A stretch of DNA of 64,000 bases from Tritrichomonas musculus (GCA_039105265.1 JAPFFF010000028.1:62001-126000), one strand, 5' to 3'. Positions 28,770 through 39,100 are shown, numbered from the stretch's first letter. Notes: generated by a model from the sequence alone, not told the origin. Made by a program: numbers and translations.

Positions 28770-29991
28770 TGTAAATTAATAAAGCACAATAAGAAATTTT
28801 GAATAAATCTTCACAATTTTAATCCAAAAAATTGAATATTTAGTATAAAAAATTATTAAATTTATTATATATTATTATAATTGTTTGACCATTAACAACA
28901 AAAAAATATCATCGATAGAAAAAATCAAATTAAAATCAATAGATACATTGATGTAATTTTATTTTGCAAATGTATTGGGTTAAAATGAATATATAATATT
29001 ATTTACTCTTTTTTTATTATTAATAATAATTTTAACAAATATTTAATTATTTTTTGTTTGAATAATTATGTGAATTAATTAGATATTGATATAAATTATT
29101 TATATTGATTTCAATGGAAAATGAATTATAAATTCAAATTATTTGGAATATTAAATAGGATTTTCTTAGTAAATATATAGAATATGAATTTGTTTATATA
29201 CAATAATTATATTATATATCATTTGTTAAAAATGAAATTAACTATAATAGGACTAATATTTCTAAAATGGAAAAAATATTGCTTAATTTGATTTTTATCA
29301 GGATTCACTTTTTCTGAAATTTATTTTTATATTTTGTGAAATTTTTTGATCGTTTTTTCTTTAATTTTTTATCATTCTTCTTCAAAATTTGAAGATTCTA
29401 TTTGATTTTTCATGAAATTAATTAATGAACAGTCTTATAAATTTCATTGTAAGTGAAATGTTTTTCAAAAAAATCCTTTCTTATTTAATAAAAAAAAAAA
29501 ATATTTTTTATGGTTAAAAAAAAATCATATTTTTTTATTATATTTGAATTTGTCATAGTTTTTAATCTATTACTCAATCTAAAGAACTACAAAAATGGAA
29601 ATAAGAATTAGCATTTTTATATCTAGAAATTTTAACACAAATTTGGAAAAGAAAAAGTTTTAATGGAAGAAATTTTAGATAAAGTTAAACAAGATTCTTG
29701 TTACAAGAATTCTAAAAATATAAAAATAATAATAAAAATAGCATGGGATATGGATTTTATATTTTTGATTCAAATGGAAAGTAAAAAGCTATGAATATAT
29801 AACTAATTGGACATAATTTGTTTATTTAACATATAAAGAGAAAAAAAAAAAAATAATATAATTTTTTTTCAATCATGGCAAAATTAATCGTCAATATGCA
29901 ATCATTTTAAATGAACAATTGTTATTACATAATATATTAGGGAAAATACCTTCTCTTAATATGTAATATTAAAATAATGATATATTAGTTA
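28770..29991. other. AT-rich intergenic region
   Basis: No gene, RNA gene or inverted-repeat element recognised. Long A and T homopolymers occur near 29,490-29,540 and 29,840-29,870. A short open stretch near 29,660-29,780 has no family resemblance and is not called. Confidence 0.55.
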
Positions 29992-31050
29992 TTAGTTTGG
30001 TTTGCTCAAAAGATAGTGACTTTTCATTTTTTGAATATGTGGGTAAATAAGGATGCTTTTAACACAATGAGAATCTATTAATGCAATAGGGGTTTTTTCT
30101 TCTTCATTATTATTATTATTATCATTATTATTATTGTGATCTTTAAGCTGACTTTGTTCAAAGAAGCTAGAATTATTAGTGAACAAGCCTGACATGTTAT
30201 TGAATTTCAGCGAATAAGTATTTCTTCTTGAACATCCAGATAATAATAACGTTTTCTTTGAAAGTTCAGGAGAAAAAATTGGAAGTCTCAATAATTCCTC
30301 TGCTGTTGATCGATTTTTTGGATCTTTAATTGTCATTTTATTAATGAGGAAACGAACTCTTTGATCAACTTGGTATTTATTTAAATTAACATCTCCATTG
30401 ATAATTAATTTTTGTAAGTCTTCTCGACATGAGCTTTTGAAAGGATAATCTCCTGTAGCCATGAAAAAGAATGTGATACCAAGAGCCCAGATATCGGCTT
30501 TAAAAGGGCAAACTCCTTGAAAAGTTAACATTTCAGGAGCTAGGAAAGTAATAGAACCTAATTTTTCTTTTGATTTTTCATTATTATCAAATTGTTTTGC
30601 AAATCCAAAATCACCTATTTTGACATGATCGTATTGGTCGAGAAATATATTTTCAGGTTTAATATCTCTGTGGGCTATGTTATGAGAATGGCAATAAGAT
30701 AGGCCTTCTAATATTTGTTTGGCATATACAATAAATTTATTATAAGGAAGCCTCTTTTTCTCGTGGAGTGTTCCATTTGGGCAGTAATCCATTACGAGAT
30801 ACTTATAGAAATCATCTTCAAAGGAATCGTATAAGCTTATGATGTTTGGATGATTAAGAGAAATTAAAGTACTGTATTCTTGTAATAATATTTGCCTTTT
30901 GATAGCTCTTTTCATTGCAAATTGTTTGTTATATTTTCGGCTTTGGCATAAAATAACGCTTGAATAAGATCCTTTACCAAGGAAGCTTTGGTATTCATAA
31001 CCATGTTGAGATATAAAATCTTTTATTTGATCAACTTCAACATCATTCAT
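29992..31050 (-). CDS. serine/threonine protein kinase
   Basis: 352 residues. Complete kinase domain, residues about 18-260: glycine loop LGKGSYSSVILC, lysine in FAMKRAI, HRDIKPENIFL, DFGFA, SITFLAPEML (APE), DIWALGITFFFMATGDYPF and a C-terminal arginine in DPKNRSTAEELL. The HRDIKPEN/DFGFA combination and the compact C-lobe fit the CAMK/AMPK-like group often seen in trichomonads. The tail is Asn/Asp-rich (NNNNDNNNNNEEEK). No regulatory or membrane domain is seen, so a soluble signalling kinase is likely. The substrate cannot be told. The T-rich 5' flank shows no Inr. Confidence 0.9.
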   Translation of the reverse strand: MNDVEVDQIKDFISQHGYEYQSFLGKGSYSSVILCQSRKYNKQFAMKRAIKRQILLQEYSTLISLNHPNIISLYDSFEDDFYKYLVMDYCPNGTLHEKKRLPYNKFIVYAKQILEGLSYCHSHNIAHRDIKPENIFLDQYDHVKIGDFGFAKQFDNNEKSKEKLGSITFLAPEMLTFQGVCPFKADIWALGITFFFMATGDYPFKSSCREDLQKLIINGDVNLNKYQVDQRVRFLINKMTIKDPKNRSTAEELLRLPIFSPELSKKTLLLSGCSRRNTYSLKFNNMSGLFTNNSSFFEQSQLKDHNNNNDNNNNNEEEKTPIALIDSHCVKSILIYPHIQKMKSHYLLSKPN

Positions 31051-31979
31051 TGAAAAAAAATAAAAAAAAACGAAAACTTTTGCTCACAAAAATATTTATT
31101 TAAAAAAAAAAAAAAAAATCAAACGAAATATCTCTTTCATTGATTAGAAACAATATTTTTTTGGATTGGGACGCTGTTTATCAAGAGTCAAAACAATAGT
31201 TGTTTATTTTTTTCAATACTATTTGAATTGGGGTTATTTTATAAATTTGTATTGTTATTTAAATTTATCAATTTTGATTTATTTATATTCAGAAAATTGA
31301 ATTTTATATTTAAAAAAAAAAATAATGTTCACAAATCCATTCAATATTTTGTTTTTATAAAAAGCTGATAATAACTTTTGTGAAATGGTGTTTATTTGTA
31401 TAAAAACCTTGAATGCTTACTTCTTAAATTGTAAAATTTTGAAGATATTATGACAAATAAACATTCAAAAAAATTGAGAGCCAAAAATCCAAAAAGTTCA
31501 AAAATAAAGATTTACCAAATCCAGACTTTAAAAAACTTTAAACTAAAATAATGATAAATCAGGCATGTCTAAGTATTTATTACTAAAAAAGAATTATTTC
31601 AAAATATAATTTATTGTTATAATAGTATGAAACTTCTTTGAATTCATCATTAGCATATTATAATTGTTTTTTTTTTTTTTTCGGTTGTGCATGAATGATA
31701 ATTGGTTACGATGCATAATTGAACTGAAAATTTGCGGTTGAATGTCTTAATGATTGATGATGCTCAATTTATTGTGTTTAATGCATCTGACGCAAATAAG
31801 GTTATGGTAGATTCTTTTTTCTTGTAATTACAAGAAATGGAAAATGAATTTTTTGGATGTTGAACAAAATCTTGATTACGAAATGATTAAATATTGTTGC
31901 TTAGATCTAAAAACAAAATTAAGCGCAAAATGATTAATATTTTTGAAAAATCTTGAATACAAATTATGTGTTATTCGTA
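31051..31979. other. AT-rich intergenic region
   Basis: A/T homopolymers and no recognisable gene. The stretch 31,690-31,810 is slightly less AT-rich and may belong to the decayed BspA repeats that follow, but similarity is too weak to extend them. Confidence 0.5.
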
Positions 31980-32230
31980 TTAGTCACAATGATTCGCATT
32001 GATATGGTACAATATCTCCTATTTTGATATTTCCTGTAATGATGAGTATTCGAATGGAAATATGTTTTGAATTTCAGTAATCGAAGAAGGTTCATCAAAA
32101 TAATAATCCTTCAATGATAAGCATTGGCTGAAAACATTTTAATGAAAAAAAATACAGACGAAGGAGCTGAAATTTCAATCTATTAAAAGAAACAAGAGAA
32201 AACATATCCATCAATTGTAACAAAAGATCT
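31980..32230 (-). pseudogene. relic of BspA-type leucine-rich repeats
   Basis: Minus-strand reading gives broken LRR text: SFNRL, SAPSSV, then MFSQCLSLKDYYFDEPSS and ITEIQNIFPFEYSSLQEIS. This parallels the LRR-kinase segment with FSNFNQLEEIFIPDSVTRIG and AFSQCSSLIKVVI. Stops and frame changes interrupt it, and no start or end can be set. It is a decayed fragment of a BspA-family gene, perhaps a duplicated piece of an LRR-kinase relative. Confidence 0.65.
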
Positions 32231-32337
32231 TTTAATTGAAGATGAAATATATCTTTTGTTGTTTTGAAAAGGTATTTTTTTATTTAATTAGATATGAATG
32301 TTTTTGCTGGAAAAAAATTATTTTACAATCAAAAAAA

Positions 32338-33932
32338 TTGAATCGTTTGAGTGGTTCTGAAGCCATTGGAAAAAGTGTCACTCATTTGTCAGCACCGCTT
32401 CAAGTTCAGGGTAAAGCTGAATTTACTGATGATATTCCACTTGATCTACAAGCAAAGCATGCAGCTTTTGTCACATCAACAATTGCTCTTTGGTACATCA
32501 AACGAATAAATTATAAAACAGAAGAGCTAAAAAAGAAAGATTTCATAATCATAACTGCAGATGATTTGATAAAAGAAGCAAATCATGTTGGACCAAATAA
32601 AAATAGACTTCTTTATAGATTCTCGTTTTTCATATGAAAACATATCTGAAATTGAAATGATGATTTTGCTTCATTCTGATTCTGTCTATATTTTCAAAAA
32701 TATTCAATTCAACAGTTATCTTTGCCAAACAAATAAAATTTCAAATGCCCATTTTAGAGGTTCTGGATCACAAAATGCAGGCATCATTTCTGAATCAATC
32801 TTTGAACGAATTTCGCATTGATGTCAAGAGTTCAAATTTCTATAAATTAAATGATAAAACTCTATGGTGTCACTTTATATGACATCAATATAAACTACCT
32901 TCCAAAAACTAGACCTCACAATTTAATTGAGGAGAATTCAATATATTATTTTTAAAATTGATAAGTTTATTTTATTTTTCTCAGGTCTAGTTTTTGGACA
33001 ATTGAAAATTAAATAGTAAATAGAAAATAATTGAATAATCTTTATTAGAAAAATTCAAATGCATTGAAAATTGAATTAATTTAAAATAAAATAATGTATC
33101 ATCAATATATAACTATAACCATTGTATATTTTTCTTTCTTCTTCCTAATCTTTTCTTCTTTAAATTCTATATTCTGTAATTTATTAATAAACTACGAATC
33201 ATAAGAGTGAAATTAAAACTGCGAAATATATTCGATATATAAGAGGAAAATTTATCGGAAACCTGGAAATTGTTTTAAATTTGCTGATTTATTTGGTTTA
33301 AGTTATTATTGATGCCAAAGCTTGACTTTTAGAGGTTATATAATATTAAAAGTCTTGGCGTGAGTGAAAAAGTTTCGGAATAAGGAAAACAATTAAAATA
33401 TACTGCTGTGTTTGTTTCATTCTGTTGCTGAGGTCAAATTTGTACTTGATATTGTGAAAAAATAAAGCTTGTGCCAATATGAGAAAAATTTTAACGAAAT
33501 CCAGAAAAATAGTCAGAACTAGAGGTAACATTTAGATGGATTGATCATAAAATTAAATAAATCTTTGTTTATAATATATGGCAGCAAACAAAATATGGCT
33601 CTGAAAATAATTCAATGCAATTCAATTTTGAGAAATAGAATAAAAAAAAAATTCAATTATTTATCAAAATTGAGAGGTCTAGTTTTTGGAAGGTAGTTTA
33701 GATCAATGTTGGTCTTTAATTAAAGAAAAATCACGTTTTAGTGAGTTAAAACGTTGTGTTCGTTCTTTTAATATCATTTCAAAAAAAAAAAAGAGGGCAC
33801 GCAATAACGCCGGTTAAATTTGGTGTTGGTAACTCTTTTGCACCAAGTCGAAGAGCTACAAGCATTGTTCATCTCCTCATTAAAAAAAGAAAAAGAACTT
33901 TTTGTGAATGCACGGTTTATTTGAAAAAAAAT
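32338..33932 (+). pseudogene. xanthine dehydrogenase/aldehyde oxidase-type molybdoenzyme pseudogene
   Basis: Fragments of the molybdopterin-binding half, in the right order. Piece 1 (32338 to about 32,600): IGKSVTHLSAPLQVQGKAEF, TDDIP, AAFVTSTIA, ITADDLI and VGP. Piece 2 (about 32,690-32,890, other frame): YLCQTNKISNAHFRGSGSQN, then after a stop NFYKLNDK and YGVTLYDIN. A TA-flanked transposon (32893-33698) follows, then piece 3 DQCWSLIKEKSRFSELK and, in another frame, ITPVKFGVGNSFAP. About 200 residues are missing between pieces 1 and 2, and there are at least three frame changes plus stops. The FAD and iron-sulfur regions are absent. In intact enzymes this domain hydroxylates purines or aldehydes. 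It is clearly dead here. Confidence 0.8.
32893..33698. mobile_element. TA-flanked MITE (Tc1/mariner-like) inside the XDH pseudogene
   Basis: 806 bp with perfect 25-bp inverted ends: AACTACCTTCCAAAAACTAG plus ACCTC at the left, and its complement ending GGAAGGTAGTT at 33674-33698. TA flanks both ends (32891-32892 and 33699-33700), as expected of Tc1/mariner target duplication. The flanking pseudogene reads DIN-I at the left and DQCW at the right in one frame if the element and one TA are removed, so it landed in an open frame. No transposase is inside. Confidence 0.85.
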
Positions 33933-34019
33933 TAATAATACAGTTGCTAATTATTTTCAAAGATATTTTCATTTTTATATTTAATTTTGTCAAATAAATT
34001 CTACATATGCAACTTCTAA

Positions 34020-34688
34020 CTATATTGCTGGACTCCTTTTACGTTGAGGTCTGCAGAAAGGTTGGATTTCAACGGGTCTTCCATTTATTGATGCATCTTT
34101 GAGATCAATCAAGGCTTGTTTAGCATCTTCTGGATTTTGAAAATGAATATAACCATATCCTCGTGAAACGTATCTCTTTTCTTTTGTATTAGGATCACCA
34201 AATTTGTGGATGTAGCAATGATCTCCATAAATTTTGCAAGAAATTATTTCTCCAAAGTTTGCAAAGGCATCATGGAGCTGTGAAACTTCAATGTCTGGAT
34301 CAAGGTTCTTAATAAAAAGTTTTCCATTAATATCTTTTATTTTTTCAAATGTTTCTCTATCATTTTTCAGTAAACGAATAGGAACTCCATCAATTTTGGT
34401 GTAGTTTAATTCTTCAATGGCTCTTTCTAATTCATCATGATCTTTTAAGATAACATATGCATATGCATATGCATATGGCTGGTTATTTTTTCCGGTCTTT
34501 ACATTAATTGTTGCTGAACCATAGAATTGAACATTGTTGTAAGCATTAAAAAGATCTTTGAGGAAATTTTCGTCAATTGCAGGTGCACACATGCCATATT
34601 GATCTGTTTTCATTGGAATATCTGCAACATAAATTGTATGATCATTTGCAAAATCATTATTTTCCAATTCATCAAATCGATTGCTCAT
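34020..34688 (-). CDS. two-RRM RNA-binding protein
   Basis: 222 residues. RRM1 at about 17-110: RNP2 TIYVADIP, and an RNP1-equivalent YAYAYAYVILKD, embedded in a repeat of TATGCA hexamers in the DNA. RRM2 at about 120-212: RNP2 KLFIKNLD and RNP1 RGYGYIHFQN, with the expected C-terminal GRPVEIQPF. The layout matches the first two RRMs of poly(A)-binding or related hnRNP-type proteins, but no other RRMs or PABC domain are present. RRM1 has an atypical RNP1 lacking the basic and glycine residues, so RRM2 may be the main RNA contact. Likely mRNA handling in nucleus or cytosol. Start supported by an Inr 11 nt upstream. Confidence 0.9.
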   Translation of the reverse strand: MSNRFDELENNDFANDHTIYVADIPMKTDQYGMCAPAIDENFLKDLFNAYNNVQFYGSATINVKTGKNNQPYAYAYAYVILKDHDELERAIEELNYTKIDGVPIRLLKNDRETFEKIKDINGKLFIKNLDPDIEVSQLHDAFANFGEIISCKIYGDHCYIHKFGDPNTKEKRYVSRGYGYIHFQNPEDAKQALIDLKDASINGRPVEIQPFCRPQRKRSPAI

Positions 34689-34695
34689 TCTGTTT

Positions 34696-34701
34696 AAATG
34701 A
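34696..34701 (-). promoter_or_regulatory. trichomonad Inr of the RRM gene
   Basis: TCATTT on the minus strand fits the trichomonad initiator consensus TCA-Y-T-W. The A at 34699 would be +1, leaving an 11-nt leader before the ATG at 34688, the usual spacing for these genes. Confidence 0.7.
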
Positions 34702-35111
34702 TTTTAGATGATGTCATAATGTTTTTTTTCTCTGAAAAATTTTGACATAAATTATAATCAAACATTTTTTTTTAGCTGTTAATTCCAAGATTTTAAGATG
34801 AATTTAAAAGTTTAATGTGCAAAATAATGGGCCATTTTAGACCACTAAGTATAGAAAAAGAATCTTGAATTATTATACTCACATTCTAATATAAATTTCG
34901 TATTTGTTTCATATTAATAAAATTAATTGAGAAATAATTTGATTTTATTATATTTTTATTATATTTTAATTTATTTTTTTGAGTTTTTAATGAGATATTA
35001 TAAATAGAAAAATGATAAATATTTAATTGAAATTTTCAATGATATGGTTAAATTTTGAAAACTTTTTCTAAAAATATGAATTTGCCATATTTTTTGATTA
35101 TAATTTATATA
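34702..35111. other. divergent intergenic region
   Basis: About 410 bp of AT-rich DNA between the divergent RRM and BTB-like/glycine-rich genes. Apart from the RRM Inr I see no motif. No clear Inr is seen for the plus-strand gene. Confidence 0.5.
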
Positions 35112-37400
35112 ATGAGCACTAACCCAGAAAGTTATAATAATGTGCAACCTAATAATTCTTCTGATAATGATTATGATGATGAAGATGATTTTGTTACATT
35201 TCAATATGAATCTAAGGAAATTGGATTATATTATACGCATTTATCCAAGTATTCCAGGTTAATTCGTAAAGAATATCTTTATTCAGATATAAAAACTCGT
35301 CTTCCGCAAGAACTTCATTATTTACAAGAACAATTTCACATTGATACTGCAAATATTTTTTACTTTTTTAAACTTCTTCAACAAAATTATGTCATTGGTG
35401 AAAAGCTTTCTTTTAAACAATACACGGATCTTTTTAAGATCTCAGAATTTCTACAAGCCAAGAAAATAATAAAAAAGCTTACCGACTATTTTGACATTCA
35501 AAAAGTGGATATTGATTTTTTGATTCAAATAATTTTAAATGAAATTGAAAATTCAAAAGACAAAGAAAATTACCAATTTCAAATAAGCAAACAAATGGAG
35601 GAAGTCCTCTCAGAAAAAGTTAACGAATGTCTTCAAAATAGCCAATTCTCACAACTTCCACTTCACTGCCTACACAGAATAGTTAGGGAATGTGATATGA
35701 AAAAATTATCGATGGATTTACTCTACGACTTCATTAAGGCAGATATGAGCAAATTCAACATTCTGTTTTCGTTCATGGACCTCAAAAAACTGTCGGACGA
35801 TAGAATCGGTGATTTGTATGAGTGCTTCTCAAATAATTCAAATAAACCGTTTTTTTCTTATTTGAAATGCAACCTGGACTACATAATGGAACTGAGAGAA
35901 AGCAACAGAAGCATTCAGAGCAAGCTATCTCAAAGCAAAGATTCGTTGCAAAATGAAATAAGTGAACTGAATGGCAAAATCAGCAGTTTGGAGTCCGAGA
36001 AAAGTCTGGTGATGAAGAAGCTCGATAAATCAGAAAAGGAGAAAAGATTGATTGAGTGTGAAAATGAACAGTTGAAGATAAAGATGAATAAATTGGAGAT
36101 AGAAAAAAATCAGCTGGCTGAAGAAAAAAGCCAAATGAAAGCAAGACTTGATGAAGTTGAAAAGGAAAACAAAGAAATGAAGGAAGAAATTGAAAGAGAA
36201 ATGTGTCAGATAACTGGAGTAATTGAAGCTAAAGTTAAAGATGGACTTCTATTTAATGCTGAAATAAAATTGAAGTCAAAAGGAGCTGAACTAAACAAAG
36301 CAAGAAGCAAGTACATAGTGAGCACGAGCAATTCGCCATATCTGGGCGAGAGTGAGTATGAAAAAGGCGAGCAAATCACCTCACTCAATCAAATCACTAC
36401 TCTGGACTTCGCAGGAAAGCCAGGCACATATTACGTGAGAGCTTTTGTCGTAGACAGCAATGGAAAGTTTGCTGAGTTGATCAGCAACCCTGTGACAACA
36501 AGCGGCGCAAATTTGCCTTTCAATTTTGAGGGAAAGGCAAGGCAGATTGTGCTTGCAAAAGGCAAATACAAGCTAGAAGTTTGGGGCGGTGAAGGTGGAA
36601 GTTCAGTTGGATCTAGAGAGCTTTATTCTCCAGGACAGGGAGGGAAAGGCGGTTATTCGTGTGGATCTGTCACATTATCTAAATGGACAAAAATTTTCAT
36701 CGTTGTTGGAGGGCAGGGCAGGAGTGCAAATTCAGAAGAAGGATCGCACACAGATGGAGCTTTTCCTGATGGAGGTGGAGCAAGCACCGGACATTGTGAT
36801 AGTAAATTTTCATCAGTTCCGGGTACAGGCGGTGGTTCCACATCTATACGAATTGCCACTAATTCAATCTATTCTAGAGTGATTGTCGCTGGCGGTGGCG
36901 GAGGCGCTGACAGTGATTATCGAAATACAAACAACGGTGGTTTTGGCGGTGGAATGACAGGTGGCAATGGATGGTATAAAGGCTCAGTGCAGAGTCAGGG
37001 AGCAGGCACTCAAACAGGAAGTTCCCCTGGTCCAAAGGGAAGTGGCTCTGCAGGAGTTGCCGGCACTTTTGGCAAAGGCGCTGACAACAAATATGTGGCA
37101 CGCCATAATACAGGAGGAGGCGGAGGTGGTGGTTGGTATGGAGGTGGCAGTGGTGGAGATGGGTGTGGGACTTATTCCACCAGTGGTGGCGGAGGTTCAG
37201 GCTGGATTTTCACTGAGTCGAGCTACAATTCGTGGAAGTCACGTGACTCAGCAAATTCCAGGCAGTTTCAACTCGACAGCTCATTATATTTGGCCAACGC
37301 AACCACCGTGGCTGGAAATACATCATTTCCAAGTCCCAGCGGAAGTGGAAGTGAAGCAAGCCACAGTGGAAACGGTTGTGCAAAAATAACGCCAGAATAG
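35112..37400 (+). CDS. BTB-like, coiled-coil and glycine-rich (ALK-type) domain protein
   Basis: 762 residues from ATG 35112 (MSTNPESYNN); the frame is open from 35055, but the extra 19 residues look like translated leader. Order: acidic N-terminus; BTB-like fold at about 28-130 (FVTFQYESKEIGLYYTHLSK, then YFFKLLQQNYVIGEKLSFKQ); helical BACK-like part to about 265; long coiled coil (about 275-375); a beta sandwich-like segment (about 385-470, KSKYIVS-type strands ending GTYYVRAFVVDSNGKF); and a glycine-rich domain (about 480-762) starting FNFEGKARQIVLAKGKYKLE, with VWGGEGG, VVGGQG and GGGGG runs as in the Gly_rich domain of ALK-type receptors. No signal or membrane segment. The 3' half is much more GC-rich. 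Likely cytosolic scaffold; function unknown. Confidence 0.8.
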   Translation: MSTNPESYNNVQPNNSSDNDYDDEDDFVTFQYESKEIGLYYTHLSKYSRLIRKEYLYSDIKTRLPQELHYLQEQFHIDTANIFYFFKLLQQNYVIGEKLSFKQYTDLFKISEFLQAKKIIKKLTDYFDIQKVDIDFLIQIILNEIENSKDKENYQFQISKQMEEVLSEKVNECLQNSQFSQLPLHCLHRIVRECDMKKLSMDLLYDFIKADMSKFNILFSFMDLKKLSDDRIGDLYECFSNNSNKPFFSYLKCNLDYIMELRESNRSIQSKLSQSKDSLQNEISELNGKISSLESEKSLVMKKLDKSEKEKRLIECENEQLKIKMNKLEIEKNQLAEEKSQMKARLDEVEKENKEMKEEIEREMCQITGVIEAKVKDGLLFNAEIKLKSKGAELNKARSKYIVSTSNSPYLGESEYEKGEQITSLNQITTLDFAGKPGTYYVRAFVVDSNGKFAELISNPVTTSGANLPFNFEGKARQIVLAKGKYKLEVWGGEGGSSVGSRELYSPGQGGKGGYSCGSVTLSKWTKIFIVVGGQGRSANSEEGSHTDGAFPDGGGASTGHCDSKFSSVPGTGGGSTSIRIATNSIYSRVIVAGGGGGADSDYRNTNNGGFGGGMTGGNGWYKGSVQSQGAGTQTGSSPGPKGSGSAGVAGTFGKGADNKYVARHNTGGGGGGGWYGGGSGGDGCGTYSTSGGGGSGWIFTESSYNSWKSRDSANSRQFQLDSSLYLANATTVAGNTSFPSPSGSGSEASHSGNGCAKITPE

Positions 37401-37562
37401 GAAATTCAAGTGATTCATATAAAATGCTATTGAATATATAATTAACAATAAATTATAAATTCTATTTATTATGAAGATATCTTTAATGTTTTTATATTTT
37501 CTTGTGATTTATGAGTAGATGCATATCATCAATTTCATTAAAAAGGAGCAGCCATTTTTTCT

Positions 37563-38188
37563 GTGCTTGAAAATGATATTAATATTACTGATATAACGAT
37601 AGATATCGCCAAAGAAGGTTTATCTGCAATTCTTGTTTCTGGTGGTGACAACTCTAACAGGCTTACATTCTCTGGATCAGGATGCCTCATTTCTTCTGGT
37701 GATAATTCAGCAGGAACATCATCTGCAAGTATAATTGATTTTGAATCACACATTATTGGTGGTGATATGAGATTCTCCGTATCGCAAGATGAGTCAATTA
37801 AACTTAATTCTGGAGCATCAGGTAATCAAGATTAGTTCAACAGCAATAAATGTCATGCACACGCCTCATTCTCAATCACTGATGCCTGCTGTTCGTCCAC
37901 GGCCTGCAGGTGGCCCATCAAAACCAGAACCAACGGCCAAATATTTAATTCACAGAAGAAGTACATGAAGAAGGTTCAACAGCATCTAGATCAATTCCAA
38001 AGTTCTGCATTGTTGCGATCTCTACAATTGTCATTTGTTGTGTTGCTTTCGTTTCAATTGTTGTAGACTGTTGTTTCTTTTCTTATTGCGTAAGAGTACA
38101 GAAAGCAGAGCCATGGATGCCATTGATACTAACAATTCACACATCAGCGTTGGTCCATTTAAAAAAACTGAAGAAAATGAAGCCTAAA
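37563..38188 (+). pseudogene. C-terminal relic of a surface membrane protein
   Basis: Three successive frames give pieces in the order of a trichomonad surface-protein tail. First a repetitive beta region (LVSGGDNSNRLTFSGSG, ISSGDNSAGTSS), then a proline-rich stalk (VVRPRPAGGPSKPEP, other frame), then a membrane segment (FCIVAISTIVICCVAFVSIV) and a short polar tail (MDAIDTNNSHISVGPFKKTE) ending in a stop near 38,188. At least two frame changes separate the pieces, and no start is present, so it is a dead fragment. The family is not recognised; extracellular adhesin-like proteins end this way. Confidence 0.5.
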
Positions 38189-38189
38189 A

Positions 38190-38726
38190 AATTGGAGGAA
38201 TATCATTAAATTTTAAGCAATTATAATTGGAAACTTCAATTAAATAAATTTATTGATATTGTTTTGACATACAAAATAAAATGATATTAATTGGAAGTTT
38301 TCCTTATAAATTAATTTATATTATGAGATAATATATAGAATAGTTATATTTGTGAAATTTGAAAGAAAAGTAGGTCAGTAATTGTGCTTAATACTTGTAA
38401 AAATAGTAACTTTTTAATTTTGTACTTATATTAGTCTATTTTAAGTTTTTGATATAAAAAAATTTCGGTGTTTGTTGGCTTTTCTAATAATCTCAAACAC
38501 CTGTGCTTTGAAATGATATTATTTTTTATATTTCCATTCATTCTCATTATCAAAAAAAAGAATTAGGTTATTTCAATGAATTTTTTCAAATTATAAAGAA
38601 TGTGTAAATCTTGTTATATAAATAAAAAATGGGATATAAGAACTATCTTGTTAGAATAATATGTTCTTGATATCTAGAAATGCATGGAATTATTACTTGT
38701 TTAATTTTTTACAAAAATTCAAAAAA
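38190..38726. other. AT-rich intergenic region
   Basis: No gene recognised. The last part carries the T-rich Pol III terminator context of the tRNA-Ile gene on the minus strand (A runs just before 38,727). Confidence 0.5.
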
Positions 38727-38799
38727 TGGTCCCACAGGGACTCGAACCCTAGACCTTTGCGTTATCAGCACAACGCTCTACCGACTGAGCTATGAGACC
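38727..38799 (-). tRNA. tRNA-Ile (GAT)
   Basis: 73-nt cloverleaf on the minus strand: acceptor GGTCTCA with TGGGACC (one T-G pair), D arm TAGCTCAGTCGGTAGAGC, anticodon stem TTGTG/CGCAA with loop CTGATAA (anticodon GAT), T arm TAGGGTTCGAGTCCCTG and discriminator A. No intron. The body closely resembles eukaryotic tRNA-Ile(AAT), but base 34 is G rather than A. A T run follows. Confidence 0.93.
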
Positions 38800-39027
38800 T
38801 TTCTGATGAATTGTTTTCTGACTGTTTAACTTTTTGTATTTTGATTAAAATCACTTTTATTTATTATTTATTTAGGTGAATATTCTCATCAATTCAAATG
38901 TATTAATAGATATATCAGACTTTTTGATAAAAATTTAAATAAGGTGTTTACTGTATTAATTACGGCTAAATTAAGATTAAAGTTTATATTTAATTAAAGT
39001 TAAAAATAAAAACTAAAAAAAAAAAAA

Positions 39028-39100
39028 TGCTTCTGGCGCGGATCGAACGCGCGACCTTCCGCTTACTAGGCGAACGCTATAGCCACTAAGCTACAGAAGC
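39028..39100 (-). tRNA. tRNA-Thr (AGT)
   Basis: 73-nt cloverleaf on the minus strand: acceptor GCTTCTG/CAGAAGC, D arm TAGCTTAGTGGCTATAGC, anticodon stem TTCGC/GCGGA with loop CTAGTAA (anticodon AGT), T arm GCGCGTTCGATCCGCGC and discriminator A. No intron. A run of 14 T follows as terminator. It lies 228 bp from tRNA-Ile on the same strand. Confidence 0.96.

Noticed and set aside
34440-34490. TATGCA hexamer repeat as a regulatory array
   Set aside because: It lies in frame in the RRM1 coding sequence (AYAYAYA) and is better explained as coding slippage.
37538-37753. Minus-strand frame opposite the surface-protein relic
   Set aside because: Antisense shadow of the broken plus-strand gene; the plus-strand reading gives the membrane segment and polar tail.
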